A stretch of 64,000 bases of DNA from Ruminococcaceae bacterium FB2012 (lineage in GTDB: Bacteria > Bacillota > Clostridia > Oscillospirales > Ruminococcaceae). Of this stretch, positions 1-7,075 are shown piece after piece. Location of the stretch: the NCBI GenBank assembly GCA_900104495.1, contig FMXS01000004.1, positions 124,001 to 188,000 of the forward strand, read 5' to 3'. Numbering within the stretch: the first letter of the stretch is position 1; the number at the start of each line of letters is the position of its first letter. The translations under genes were made by a program, and so were the position numbers. The notes below the pieces were generated by a model. It had not been told where the DNA came from and searched no databases. It saw nothing but the letters and a program-made list of their open reading frames with translations.

Positions 1-76
1 ACTCCTTTTCAGCCCACTTAAGGCAGGGATAGGGCGGCATGAAATAGCCTCTCTGATACTTGCTTGCATTCATCAT
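1..76 (-). CDS. leuA: 2-isopropylmalate synthase, N-terminal fragment (cut by window edge)
   Basis: Only the first 25 codons are present. A clear ribosome binding site (AAGGAGTG, 91..84) sits 7 nt before an ATG at 76; a second ATG follows at once. The visible start MMNASKYQRGYFMPPYPC, followed by LKWAEKE, resembles the N-terminal extension of clostridial LeuA, which makes 2-isopropylmalate from 2-oxoisovalerate and acetyl-CoA, the first committed step of leucine synthesis. The call rests partly on context: it lies 44 bases downstream of the S66 peptidase in a transcription unit led by a T-box whose best-fitting specifier is a leucine codon. The active-site region lies outside the window, so the fragment alone does not prove identity. 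Confidence 0.55.
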   Translation of the reverse strand, partial: MMNASKYQRGYFMPPYPCLKWAEKE

Positions 77-120
77 AACTAAACACTCCTTATACAAATA
101 CATTACTGACTGTTTTTATA

Positions 121-1152
121 TCACTCGTTCTCAAATGTGATGACCTGTTTTTCCGCATCCACCGCTGCTTCAACGCCGAAGGGGATTATGCACCTCGGCA
201 TCGCGTGACCGATGCTTATGTTGAACACTATCGGCAGCTCCGGGCAGTCCGTGACCTCGACGAGCAGCTTTTTGTACTCCTCTTCGTAGACCCCGTCCAT
301 GGGCTTGCCTGCCAGTATGCCCGATATCCTGTCGAACACGCCGGCCTCTTTAAGACATACAAGCGCCTCGCGGTATTTTTCCGGCGATGGCTTCTCTTCA
401 CTGGATTCAAGCAGGAGTATCCGTCCCTGCCAGTCCTCCGCATCGGGGAAGAGTTCGTATTTCCTGCAAAGCACGGGCATATCCTCATATCGGCCGGGAC
501 AGAACATTTCGTACATCGAATCTATGCAGCCGCCGAGGATCTTTCCCCTGAACACCGGTGTGCCCTGCAAAAGTTCAAACCCTCCGTTTGGGTGAGATGT
601 AAGGGGAACGCCCACCTGATCCGGTGAGAACTGTTTTCTCTCCTCGTACCACACCTCGCTGGGAGTAATTTCCTTTATGCTGCCCGTGGTTATCAGCTCC
701 TCAAAATACTTTTTGGTATAGGGGAGCATATCGCTGCTGAGTTCACAAATATCCGAGAGGAACGACTGCCCGTAGAATGTCCGCAGTCCTGCCTTGTGAA
801 GCATAAAATGATTGACCGTAGTGTCCGAGAAGCCAAGGAATATCTTGTCAGTCACCGCGTTTTTAAGCTCGCCATTTTCAAAAAGATACGGCAGCAGGCG
901 GTAGGTGTCGTCTCCGCCTATCGCACAGAGGATCATATCGACCTCCGGATCGCGGAAGGCTTCGAGCAGGTCTTCAGCTCTCTTCTCGGGGTGGTCTCTG
1001 AGGTATTCAATACCTTTCAGGGCATTCGGCATGAATTTAACATTCACTCCGAGGCTGCTTAGTCGTTTCAGACCTATTTCGTTTTCAAAGCTGACGAACG
1101 GTTCACCGAGTATGCCGTTAGAAAGACTTACTATTGCGATGTTTCGGATCAC
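121..1152 (-). CDS. S66 family (LD-carboxypeptidase / MccF-like) serine peptidase
   Basis: 343 residues from a GTG start at 1152, chosen because AAAGGAG lies just upstream and the longer reading frame would run into the T-box terminator. S66 enzymes are cytoplasmic Ser-Glu-His hydrolases. They either trim L,D-peptide bonds of muropeptides (LdcA) or destroy aminoacyl-nucleotide antibiotics (MccF). Visible family features are the GGDD turn, the nucleophile elbow GFSDTT, the glutamate region LLLESSEE and the catalytic histidine in ISIGHAMP. It is the first gene after a T-box leader and is followed by leuA, so it should be expressed when charged leucyl-tRNA is scarce. That fits detoxification of a LeuRS-directed inhibitor, or peptide recycling, better than routine wall turnover; this is inference. 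LdcA versus MccF specificity cannot be decided by eye. Confidence 0.85.
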   Translation of the reverse strand: MIRNIAIVSLSNGILGEPFVSFENEIGLKRLSSLGVNVKFMPNALKGIEYLRDHPEKRAEDLLEAFRDPEVDMILCAIGGDDTYRLLPYLFENGELKNAVTDKIFLGFSDTTVNHFMLHKAGLRTFYGQSFLSDICELSSDMLPYTKKYFEELITTGSIKEITPSEVWYEERKQFSPDQVGVPLTSHPNGGFELLQGTPVFRGKILGGCIDSMYEMFCPGRYEDMPVLCRKYELFPDAEDWQGRILLLESSEEKPSPEKYREALVCLKEAGVFDRISGILAGKPMDGVYEEEYKKLLVEVTDCPELPIVFNISIGHAMPRCIIPFGVEAAVDAEKQVITFENE

Positions 1153-1198
1153 AGTACCTGCTCCTTTCTTTTTATTATGATGTTTGATGTTAAGGTAT

Positions 1199-1461
1199 AA
1201 AAAAACCCGTCTCCCTATCAAGAGACGAGCGAGCTACCCGTGTTACCACTCTCATTCACATAAACGTCACCGCCTATGCCTTACGCACATCGAACAATGT
1301 GCCGCTCTGTAACGGGAGCGCCCGAATAAAACTACTTGACTTTTCGCTTTATCTGCTCGGGGAGGAGTTATAGCCCGCTGTCCTTACCGCCTTTCACCAA
1401 ACGGCGGCTCTCTTTGACTGAAACAGCAAGCCTTGTTTCCCTTCATCGCATTTGATATATC
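1199..1461 (-). promoter_or_regulatory. T-box leader, probably leucine-specific
   Basis: On the minus strand the leader has a stem I with the conserved AGAGAG and GGTGAAA elements (about 1410-1387), the specifier region at 1369-1356, the T-box TGGTAAC at 1248..1242 and a terminator hairpin (arms around 1231-1207) followed by seven T. Counting back from the conserved GAGCAG at 1358 gives specifier CTC (1367..1365, Leu); a one-base shift would give TCC (Ser). The variable T-box base is U, which pairs with discriminator A73. Leucine tRNAs carry A73, whereas serine tRNAs carry G73, so Leu is favoured. Downstream leuA agrees with this. Confidence 0.88.
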
Positions 1462-1467
1462 ATAGTC

Positions 1468-1496
1468 ATTATACTATATGCCGGATGTACTGTCAA
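1468..1496 (-). promoter_or_regulatory. Sigma-A promoter of the T-box operon
   Basis: Perfect TTGACA (1496..1491) and TATAAT (1473..1468) separated by 17 bp. Transcription would start near 1461, directly before T-box stem I. Confidence 0.85.
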
Positions 1497-1583
1497 GGAT
1501 GTTCATAATATTTTTACATTTGTTCCTACCGAAGGCTTCGTGTCTTTAATTGTTACTAATTTGTAAAAAGGCGCTGTCCGCTC

Positions 1584-1612
1584 TTGTATTATATTCGGAA
1601 AAATAGTATAAT
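1584..1612 (+). promoter_or_regulatory. Probable promoter of the carboxyltransferase operon
   Basis: TTGTAT (1584-1589), 17 bp spacer, TATAAT (1607-1612), about 57 bp before the first ATG of the operon. Confidence 0.6.
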
Positions 1613-1668
1613 TATAATGTATTGGTATGGGATAATTACCCTTAGAATATTTGAATGGAGGAAACTGT

Positions 1669-3051
1669 ATGTCTCAGAACAATCTGTCTCTTGCGGAGCT
1701 GGATCAGCTTACGGCTGATAACTGTGACGCAGGAAAACGTCTGACATATCTGTTTGATGACGGAGAATTTACGGAGCTTGACAGGTTCGTGCTTTCGGGC
1801 TCCGAGCCCAGCGGAGTTGTGACCGCCTACGGCTGCGTCAACGGCGAACCCGTCTATGCTTTTTCACAGGATGTGAAGGTCCGGGGCGGCGCCATGAGCA
1901 AGGCTCAGGCCGATAAGATCATTAAGCTCTATGATCTTGCCGCCAAAACGGGAACTCCCGTGGTCGGGATCTTCGACAGCTTCGGTGCCGATCTTAACGA
2001 CCCCTTTGCCGCTATGTCCGCTTACGGCGAGCTGCTTATGTGGAGCAGCAATCTTTCGGGAGTAGTACCTCAGATCGCGGTGGTAGCCGGAGTGTGCTCC
2101 GGTGCCGCGGCTATGCTTGCCGAGAGCGCCGATTTCACAATACTTACCAAGGATGCGGAGCTTTATGTGGCCGCCAACAGCGGGATAAAGAATCCCGCCG
2201 AGAATGCCGCCAAGAACGGTACTGCCGCTCTCGTCTGTGAGGACGACAAGGCCGCCGTTGAGGCCGCCAAGGCGCTTCTGATGAAGCTGCCCGCCAATAA
2301 CCTTTCGCCTGTTCCCATGTTTGAGTTTGAGGCTCCCGAGGGCGCAGCCGGCAAGGACGCCGAGTCCTTTGCCAAGGCAGTTTTCGATGCCGAAAGCGTT
2401 ACCGAGCTTTATGCCGGTTACGGCAAGGCAGCATATACAGCCATTGCTTCTCTGAACGGTCAAGCCGTGGGCGTTCTCGCCACGAACAAGACTGCTGACA
2501 AGCTCACCGCTGACGATGCCTCCAAGCTGGCACGTTTTGTCCGCACCTGCGACGCTTTTGCTATCCCCGTTGTCACCTTTGTTGATACCGAGGGCTTCGC
2601 CGCAGATGACGAGACCGAGGCTGCCGGCGCTGTCAAGAGCATGGCAAAGCTGGCTCACGCTTACGCCGAGGCTACGACCGTCAAGATCGCGGTGGTGACA
2701 GGAAAGGCTTACGGTTCCGCATATATCGCGCTGGCAGGAAAGGGCGCCAACGCCGATATGACCTTCGCCCTTCCCGATGCGGTGATCTCGCCGCTGGCAC
2801 CTCTTACAGCAGCCGAGTTCCTCTCGCACGACGAACTCAAGGGCGCAGATGATCTTTCGGCCAAGCGTTTTGAGCTTGCCGCCAAGTATGAGAGGGAAGA
2901 GGCCTCTGCTGCGGCTGCCGCACAGCACGGCGCAGTTGACGCAGTTATCTCCGCCGAGGGTATCAGAGCCGCTCTGATCGGTGCCGCCGATATTCTCTCC
3001 GGCAAGCGCATTTCAAGACTCCCCAAGAAGCATTCAAATATTCAGCTTTAA
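1669..3051 (+). CDS. Acyl-CoA carboxyltransferase subunit (12S / MmdA-like)
   Basis: 460 residues starting at ATG 1669 behind GGAGGAAACTGT; an upstream in-frame TTG lies before this ribosome binding site and is rejected. The protein has the two-lobed crotonase-like fold of the biotin-dependent carboxyltransferase family. The first lobe has an acyl-CoA oxyanion region around CSGAAAMLAESADF, and the second lobe has GKAYGSAYIALAGKG followed by a DAVISPL segment. It would move CO2 between carboxybiotin and an acyl-CoA. It is about 50 residues shorter than usual PccB/MmdA proteins and rather divergent, with alanine-rich stretches. It is followed by a biotin carrier and a 5S-type subunit, the same partner set as propionibacterial transcarboxylase. 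The acyl-CoA substrate (methylmalonyl-, malonyl- or another) cannot be read from the sequence. Confidence 0.82.
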   Translation: MSQNNLSLAELDQLTADNCDAGKRLTYLFDDGEFTELDRFVLSGSEPSGVVTAYGCVNGEPVYAFSQDVKVRGGAMSKAQADKIIKLYDLAAKTGTPVVGIFDSFGADLNDPFAAMSAYGELLMWSSNLSGVVPQIAVVAGVCSGAAAMLAESADFTILTKDAELYVAANSGIKNPAENAAKNGTAALVCEDDKAAVEAAKALLMKLPANNLSPVPMFEFEAPEGAAGKDAESFAKAVFDAESVTELYAGYGKAAYTAIASLNGQAVGVLATNKTADKLTADDASKLARFVRTCDAFAIPVVTFVDTEGFAADDETEAAGAVKSMAKLAHAYAEATTVKIAVVTGKAYGSAYIALAGKGANADMTFALPDAVISPLAPLTAAEFLSHDELKGADDLSAKRFELAAKYEREEASAAAAAQHGAVDAVISAEGIRAALIGAADILSGKRISRLPKKHSNIQL

Positions 3052-3081
3052 TATATTAATTGAGATTGGTGGTTATGTAAA

Positions 3082-3450
3082 ATGAAAAGATACAGCATTA
3101 CAGTAAACGGCAAGGCTTACGATGTTTCCGTTGAGGAGCTTGGCGCTGACGCTGCTGCTCCCGCAGCCGCTCCTGCCCCCGCAGCCGCTCCCAAGGCTGC
3201 GGCTCCCGCACCCGCTGCGGCTCCTGCCGCTGTTGAAGGCACAAAGATCACAGCTCCGATGCCCGGAACTATCCTTGATGTTAAGGTATCCGTGGGCGAT
3301 ACCGTCAAGGCTGGTCAGGCGCTCTTTGTTCTTGAGGCTATGAAAATGGAAAACGACGTCAACTCTCCCACCGACGGCAAGGTGCTGAGCATCAACACCA
3401 CAAAGGGCACGGCAGTAGAGACCGGAACAGTTCTCGCTGTTATCGGCTGA
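3082..3450 (+). CDS. Biotin carboxyl carrier protein (1.3S-like)
   Basis: 122 residues. The N-terminal about 25 residues resemble the leader of gamma/1.3S subunits (KRYSITVNGKAYDVSVEEL). An Ala-Pro linker of about 45 residues follows, then a biotinyl domain with the biotinylation motif EAMKMEND. The lysine carries biotin and swings carboxyl groups between the flanking 12S-like and 5S-like subunits. The gene starts 30 bases after the carboxyltransferase stop and ends 18 bases before the 5S-like gene, so the three are certainly one operon. The extremely GC-rich Ala-Pro linker produces long antisense open frames that are artefacts. Confidence 0.93.
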   Translation: MKRYSITVNGKAYDVSVEELGADAAAPAAAPAPAAAPKAAAPAPAAAPAAVEGTKITAPMPGTILDVKVSVGDTVKAGQALFVLEAMKMENDVNSPTDGKVLSINTTKGTAVETGTVLAVIG

Positions 3451-3468
3451 ACGAAAGGACGGTCATAA

Positions 3469-4863
3469 ATGGGAAAGCTGAAGATAACAGAGGTCGCTCT
3501 GCGTGACGCGCATCAGTCTCTGATCGCAACAAGAATGTCTATCGACGATATGAAACCGATCCTCTCGCAGATGGATAAGATCGGCTATTATTCCGCCGAA
3601 GTCTGGGGCGGCGCAACCTTTGACGCCTGCATCAGATTCCTTAACGAGGACCCGTGGGAGCGTCTGCGCACCATTCGCCGCGAGATGCCCAACACTAAGC
3701 TCCAGATGCTTTTCAGAGGGCAGAATATGCTGGGCTACCGTCATTATGCCGATGACCTGGTGGAGTATTTCGTGCAGAAGTCCATTGCCAACGGCATTGA
3801 CATCATCAGGATCTTCGATGCTCTGAACGATATCAGAAACCTGGAGACCGCTATCAAGGCGGCCAACAAGGAGAAGGGCCACGCCCAGGTGGCGATCTCC
3901 TATACCCTCGGAGAAGTGTTCACCCACGAATATTATATGGATTATGCCAAGCGCATAGAGTCCGCCGGCGCAGATTCTATCTGCATCAAGGATATGGCCG
4001 CTCTGCTGACACCCTACGAGGCCGAGAGCCTTGTGCGCGACATCAAGTCGGCGGTAAAGATCCCGGTGGCTCTGCATACTCACTATACCTCCGGTCTTGC
4101 CTCTATGTGTATCATTAAGGCTGTTGAAGCCGGTGTTGATTCGGTGGATACCGCGATCTCGCCCCTTGCTCTCGGTACGTCCCACGCTCCTACGGAGTCT
4201 ATCGTGGCTACCTTCAAGGGTACCGAGTACGATACCGGCATTGATCTTGTCAAGCTCAACGAGCTGAGAGACTATTTCATGACTCTCCGCAAGAAATATA
4301 TCGACTCCGGTCTGCTGGATCCTTCCATGCTTGCCACCAACACCAACGCCCTGCTTTACCAGGTACCCGGCGGTATGCTCTCGAACCTGCTTTCGCAGCT
4401 CAAACAGGCAGGCAAAGCAGATCAGCTGGAGGATGTTCTCAAGGAAGTTCCCCGTGTCCGCAAGGACTCCGGTTTTCCGCCGCTGGTTACTCCCACCTCT
4501 CAGATCGTCGGCACTCAGGCCGTGTTCAATGTTATTATGGGAGAGCGCTATAAGACCGTTACCAAGGAATTCAAAGGCCTTGTTAAGGGAGAGTACGGCA
4601 AAACACCCGTCGAGATCGACCCCGAGTTCCAGAAGCAGATCCTCGGCGCAGAGGAGCCTATCACCTGCCGTCCCGCCGACCTGCTGAAGCCCGAGCTTGA
4701 AGATATGCGCAAGGAATGCGCCGAGTGGACAGAGCAGGAGGAGGATGTGCTCACCTACGCAATGTTCCCGAAGGTGGCTCCCAAGTTCTTTGAGCAGAGG
4801 AGAAACAAGAAATACGGCATCGATCAGCATTCCGATGCGGCAAATAAAGTTCATTCTATATGA
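3469..4863 (+). CDS. Oxaloacetate decarboxylase alpha / transcarboxylase 5S-like subunit
   Basis: 464 residues. The N-terminal TIM barrel shows LRDAHQSLIATRM (metal-binding Asp), the region around GQNMLGYRHYADD, the carbamylated-lysine motif IKDMAALLTP and the metal ligands in HTHYTSG. The C-terminal conserved carboxylase domain begins near residue 290. There is no fused C-terminal biotin domain; the carrier is the preceding separate gene. The enzyme transfers CO2 between oxaloacetate/pyruvate and biotin. No membrane beta subunit and no biotin carboxylase lie nearby. Together with the upstream 12S-like gene this argues for a cytoplasmic transcarboxylase linking pyruvate/oxaloacetate to an acyl-CoA, rather than a sodium pump or an ATP-driven carboxylase. 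Confidence 0.88.
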   Translation: MGKLKITEVALRDAHQSLIATRMSIDDMKPILSQMDKIGYYSAEVWGGATFDACIRFLNEDPWERLRTIRREMPNTKLQMLFRGQNMLGYRHYADDLVEYFVQKSIANGIDIIRIFDALNDIRNLETAIKAANKEKGHAQVAISYTLGEVFTHEYYMDYAKRIESAGADSICIKDMAALLTPYEAESLVRDIKSAVKIPVALHTHYTSGLASMCIIKAVEAGVDSVDTAISPLALGTSHAPTESIVATFKGTEYDTGIDLVKLNELRDYFMTLRKKYIDSGLLDPSMLATNTNALLYQVPGGMLSNLLSQLKQAGKADQLEDVLKEVPRVRKDSGFPPLVTPTSQIVGTQAVFNVIMGERYKTVTKEFKGLVKGEYGKTPVEIDPEFQKQILGAEEPITCRPADLLKPELEDMRKECAEWTEQEEDVLTYAMFPKVAPKFFEQRRNKKYGIDQHSDAANKVHSI

Positions 4864-4869
4864 TATATA

Positions 4870-4901
4870 CAAGAACGTCCTTTATGGGCGTTCTTGTTTT
4901 T
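4870..4901 (+). terminator. Rho-independent terminator of the carboxyltransferase operon
   Basis: Arms CAAGAACG (4870-4877) and CGTTCTTG (4889-4896) followed by a T-rich tail, directly after the stop codon at 4863. Confidence 0.9.
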
Positions 4902-4931
4902 GTATAATACTCTGAATTCTACAATATGCTA

Positions 4932-4962
4932 TTGACAAATAATATTATACGACGTATAATAT
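4932..4962 (+). promoter_or_regulatory. PadR operon promoter with overlapping palindromic operator
   Basis: TTGACA (4932-4937), 17 bp spacer, TATAAT (4955-4960). A perfect palindrome with 9 bp arms, ATATTATAC-GAC-GTATAATAT (4942-4962), covers the spacer and the whole -10 element. Its place and symmetry fit a dimeric PadR repressor blocking its own operon. Confidence 0.82.
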
Positions 4963-4999
4963 AGTCAACGAAGCAATATTACAGAAGGAGGAATAATAT

Positions 5000-5320
5000 A
5001 TGAGTTTTCCCATCAGCTCGGGACTGCTTGACGCAATGGTGCTTTCAGTCGTAGACAGAAGCGATACCTACGGCTATGAAATGACCCAGATGCTCCGGCA
5101 GGCCGTAGATGTTTCCGAGTCAACGCTATATCCCGTTCTTCGTCGATTGCAGAAAAACGGGATGCTCGAGACCTATGATAAGGAATTTATGGGTCGGAAC
5201 CGGCGGTACTACAAGATAACTACCACCGGATGTGAAGCACTCGGACAGTACAGGATCGACTGGAAAGATCATAAAGCAAAGGTCGATCGTATCTTAACAG
5301 GGGAGGAAGAAGCAGTATGA
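5000..5320 (+). CDS. PadR-family transcriptional regulator
   Basis: 106 residues; start behind AAGGAGGAATAATAT. A short PadR protein: winged-helix DNA-binding domain (residues about 10-80) with the family-typical ILDAMVLSVVDRSDTYGYEM-like entry (here GLLDAMVLS) and the STLYPVLRRLQKNGML recognition region, then a short C-terminal helix. It acts as a dimeric repressor that usually responds to a small molecule or envelope stress. It leads an operon with DUF1700, DUF4097 and PspC genes, and its stop codon overlaps the next start as ATGA. The palindrome over its promoter implies autoregulation. The inducer is not visible from the sequence. Confidence 0.93.
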   Translation: MSFPISSGLLDAMVLSVVDRSDTYGYEMTQMLRQAVDVSESTLYPVLRRLQKNGMLETYDKEFMGRNRRYYKITTTGCEALGQYRIDWKDHKAKVDRILTGEEEAV

Positions 5321-5970
5321 AAAGACAGGAGTTCATTGATGCTCTCAGGGCGCGTTTGAATCGGCTGCCCGCAGAAGAGCTTGAAGATGCGCTTGATTAC
5401 TATAACGAGATATTTCTCGACGCAGGCGAGGATAAAGAAGAAGAGACCGCCGAGAGCCTCGGCAGTATTGACGACATCGCAAGGCAGATATATGCCGAGA
5501 ACGGTATCGAGCCCGACGGACGTCCAACGTTTATCCTCGACGAGAGGCACGACGAGGGGAATTCTCAAGAGCCTTCTCCGGAGATGCCAGTTCAGCGCAG
5601 CTACAGCGTCCGCCAGCAGCAGCCGATCAATACCAGTAAGGTTATTCTGATGATAGCGCTATTTCCGCTGTGGCTCCCGCTTCTTATCGTCTGCTTCGTG
5701 CTGACGCTGGTGTTCTTCATCCTCGGTTTTGTGCTGGAGATCGTCCTTGTTGCCGCAGGCACCGCGATGATAATCGGCGGCATCGTTACCTGCTTCAAGA
5801 TCCCGCCTGCCGGACTTATGTCCATCGGTATCGGCCTGTTTATGGTGGGCCTGTTCATACTCAGCGTAAAAGCCGTATTCAAAGGCAGTTTCAACGTTTT
5901 TGCCGGCCTGATAAACAAGCTGGTGGGAGTTGCGCATAATATCTTTGTCGGAGGTGAGACTAATGTCTGA
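5317..5970 (+). CDS. DUF1700 (HAAS-domain) membrane protein
   Basis: 217 residues. The N-terminal about 70 residues form an acidic helical HAAS-type domain (KRQEFIDALRARLNRLPAEE, then LEDALDYYNEIF) typical of DUF1700 proteins encoded next to PadR regulators. A linker follows, then three hydrophobic segments (about 108-130, 133-158 and 168-188). The domain is thought to signal from the membrane to PadR partners; that is family knowledge, not seen here. The start ATG overlaps the PadR stop (ATGA), and the end overlaps the next gene by 8 bases, so expression is coupled. Confidence 0.85.
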   Translation: MKRQEFIDALRARLNRLPAEELEDALDYYNEIFLDAGEDKEEETAESLGSIDDIARQIYAENGIEPDGRPTFILDERHDEGNSQEPSPEMPVQRSYSVRQQQPINTSKVILMIALFPLWLPLLIVCFVLTLVFFILGFVLEIVLVAAGTAMIIGGIVTCFKIPPAGLMSIGIGLFMVGLFILSVKAVFKGSFNVFAGLINKLVGVAHNIFVGGETNV

Positions 5971-6805
5971 GAGCGTACAGACAAAGAGAAAGTCCGCAGT
6001 TCCCATAGTTGGACTTATAATTCTCCTTTTGGGCATTGCAGTCTTCGCAGCAGGACTTATTATGTGGAAGGTCAATGGAGTCGATCAGTATATCAAGACC
6101 GAGAGCTTTACGATCAAGGATCAGCCCATGGACGGCATCAATAACTTGGAGATAAAGGTCGGCAGCGCTGAAGTCGTTATAAAGAAGGGCGGAGACAAAC
6201 TGGAAGTCATCGGTGAGAATCTCCCCGAGAATGAATACAGCTACGGCACCACTGACGGCAAGTTCTACTTAAAGAGAAAGTCATATTTCGAGTTCATCTT
6301 CCCCTCAATTGTGAGCTGGCTCTCGGATAAGAAGACCGATCCGAAGCTGACGATCACTGTTCCCGATAAGGAGTATGATAACATCGTGATCGCTGTCGGC
6401 GCGGGAGACGCAACCGTTGAGGGCCTCACCGCAAACAACGTTGAAATAGACGTGGGCGCAGGTGCTATGACCGCAAGCAATTTCAAGGTCAAGAACGAGC
6501 TTGATATTGACGTCGGCACCGGCGAAAGCAAATTTGAAAACTTCGACGCCAATAAGGTCGATCTGGATACCGGCGTGGGCGAGCTTACATACTCCGGCAC
6601 CGTATACGGCAAACTCGAAGCCGACTGCGGTATAGGACAGGTAAATATCACGATCTACGGCCTCAGCTCCGATTATGACATTGATGCAGAATCCGGCATA
6701 GGCGGTGTCAACGTTACAAGAAACTCTGCGGGTCACGGCGATATCCCCGTTGAGATAAACGGCGGAATCGGCGAAGTGAATCTGGTATTTGCAGAAAAGA
6801 AGTAA
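5963..6805 (+). CDS. DUF4097-type beta-helical membrane-anchored protein
   Basis: 280 residues from ATG 5963, chosen for GGAGGTGAGACTA upstream. One N-terminal transmembrane anchor (about residues 14-37) is followed by a long repetitive beta-rich domain with short repeats such as VEIDVGAGAMT, LDIDVGTGESKF and VDLDTGVGELTY, typical of the DUF4097 putative-adhesin beta-solenoid. It is probably exposed on the outer face of the membrane. It partners with the DUF1700 and PspC genes in what looks like an envelope-stress sensing unit (compare LiaG/YvlB-like contexts). Exact function is unknown. Confidence 0.82.
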   Translation: MSESVQTKRKSAVPIVGLIILLLGIAVFAAGLIMWKVNGVDQYIKTESFTIKDQPMDGINNLEIKVGSAEVVIKKGGDKLEVIGENLPENEYSYGTTDGKFYLKRKSYFEFIFPSIVSWLSDKKTDPKLTITVPDKEYDNIVIAVGAGDATVEGLTANNVEIDVGAGAMTASNFKVKNELDIDVGTGESKFENFDANKVDLDTGVGELTYSGTVYGKLEADCGIGQVNITIYGLSSDYDIDAESGIGGVNVTRNSAGHGDIPVEINGGIGEVNLVFAEKK

Positions 6806-6818
6806 AGGAGGATCTGCT

Positions 6819-7001
6819 ATGAACAACAAAACACTATACAGACTTAACGAAGGCAGAATGATCTGCGGAGTATGCGCCGGCCTCGGCGAATATTTCGAGA
6901 TAGATCCCAATCTCGTCCGCCTTGCGGCAGTGATCCTCGCCTGCACCGGAATGGGGCTTGTGGCCTACATCGTAGCTGCGATTATCCTTCCCGTTAAGTA
7001 A
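6819..7001 (+). CDS. PspC-domain small membrane protein
   Basis: 60 residues. The start at 6819 follows AAAGGAGGATCTGCT; the upstream frame extension overlaps the previous gene and is rejected. A PspC domain fills the whole protein: LYRLNEGRMICGVCAGLGEY, then FEIDPNLVRLAAVIL and a hydrophobic helix. Single-domain PspC proteins sit in the membrane and are associated with envelope stress responses. It is the last gene of the PadR operon. Confidence 0.92.
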   Translation: MNNKTLYRLNEGRMICGVCAGLGEYFEIDPNLVRLAAVILACTGMGLVAYIVAAIILPVK

Positions 7002-7022
7002 GATCAAGAAAGAAAGCAAATG

Positions 7023-7064
7023 AAAAACGCCGCCGCACCGATTAATTTCCGGTGCGGCGGTTTT
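7023..7064. terminator. Bidirectional terminator between convergent operons
   Basis: Perfect 11 bp arms CCGCCGCACCG (7030-7040) and CGGTGCGGCGG (7050-7060). A T run follows on the plus side (7061-7064) and an A run precedes (7023-7027), so it can serve both the PspC operon and the opposing ABC transporter gene. Confidence 0.92.
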
Positions 7065-7075
7065 CTGTTATGTGT

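Noticed and set aside
1364..1366. Serine (TCC) as T-box specifier
   Set aside because: One-base shift from CTC, but the T-box variable base U does not match serine tRNA discriminator G73, and leuA downstream favours leucine.
3117..3308. Antisense frame opposite the Ala-Pro linker of the biotin carrier
   Set aside because: Artefact of GC-rich Ala/Pro codons; the plus-strand gene is certain.
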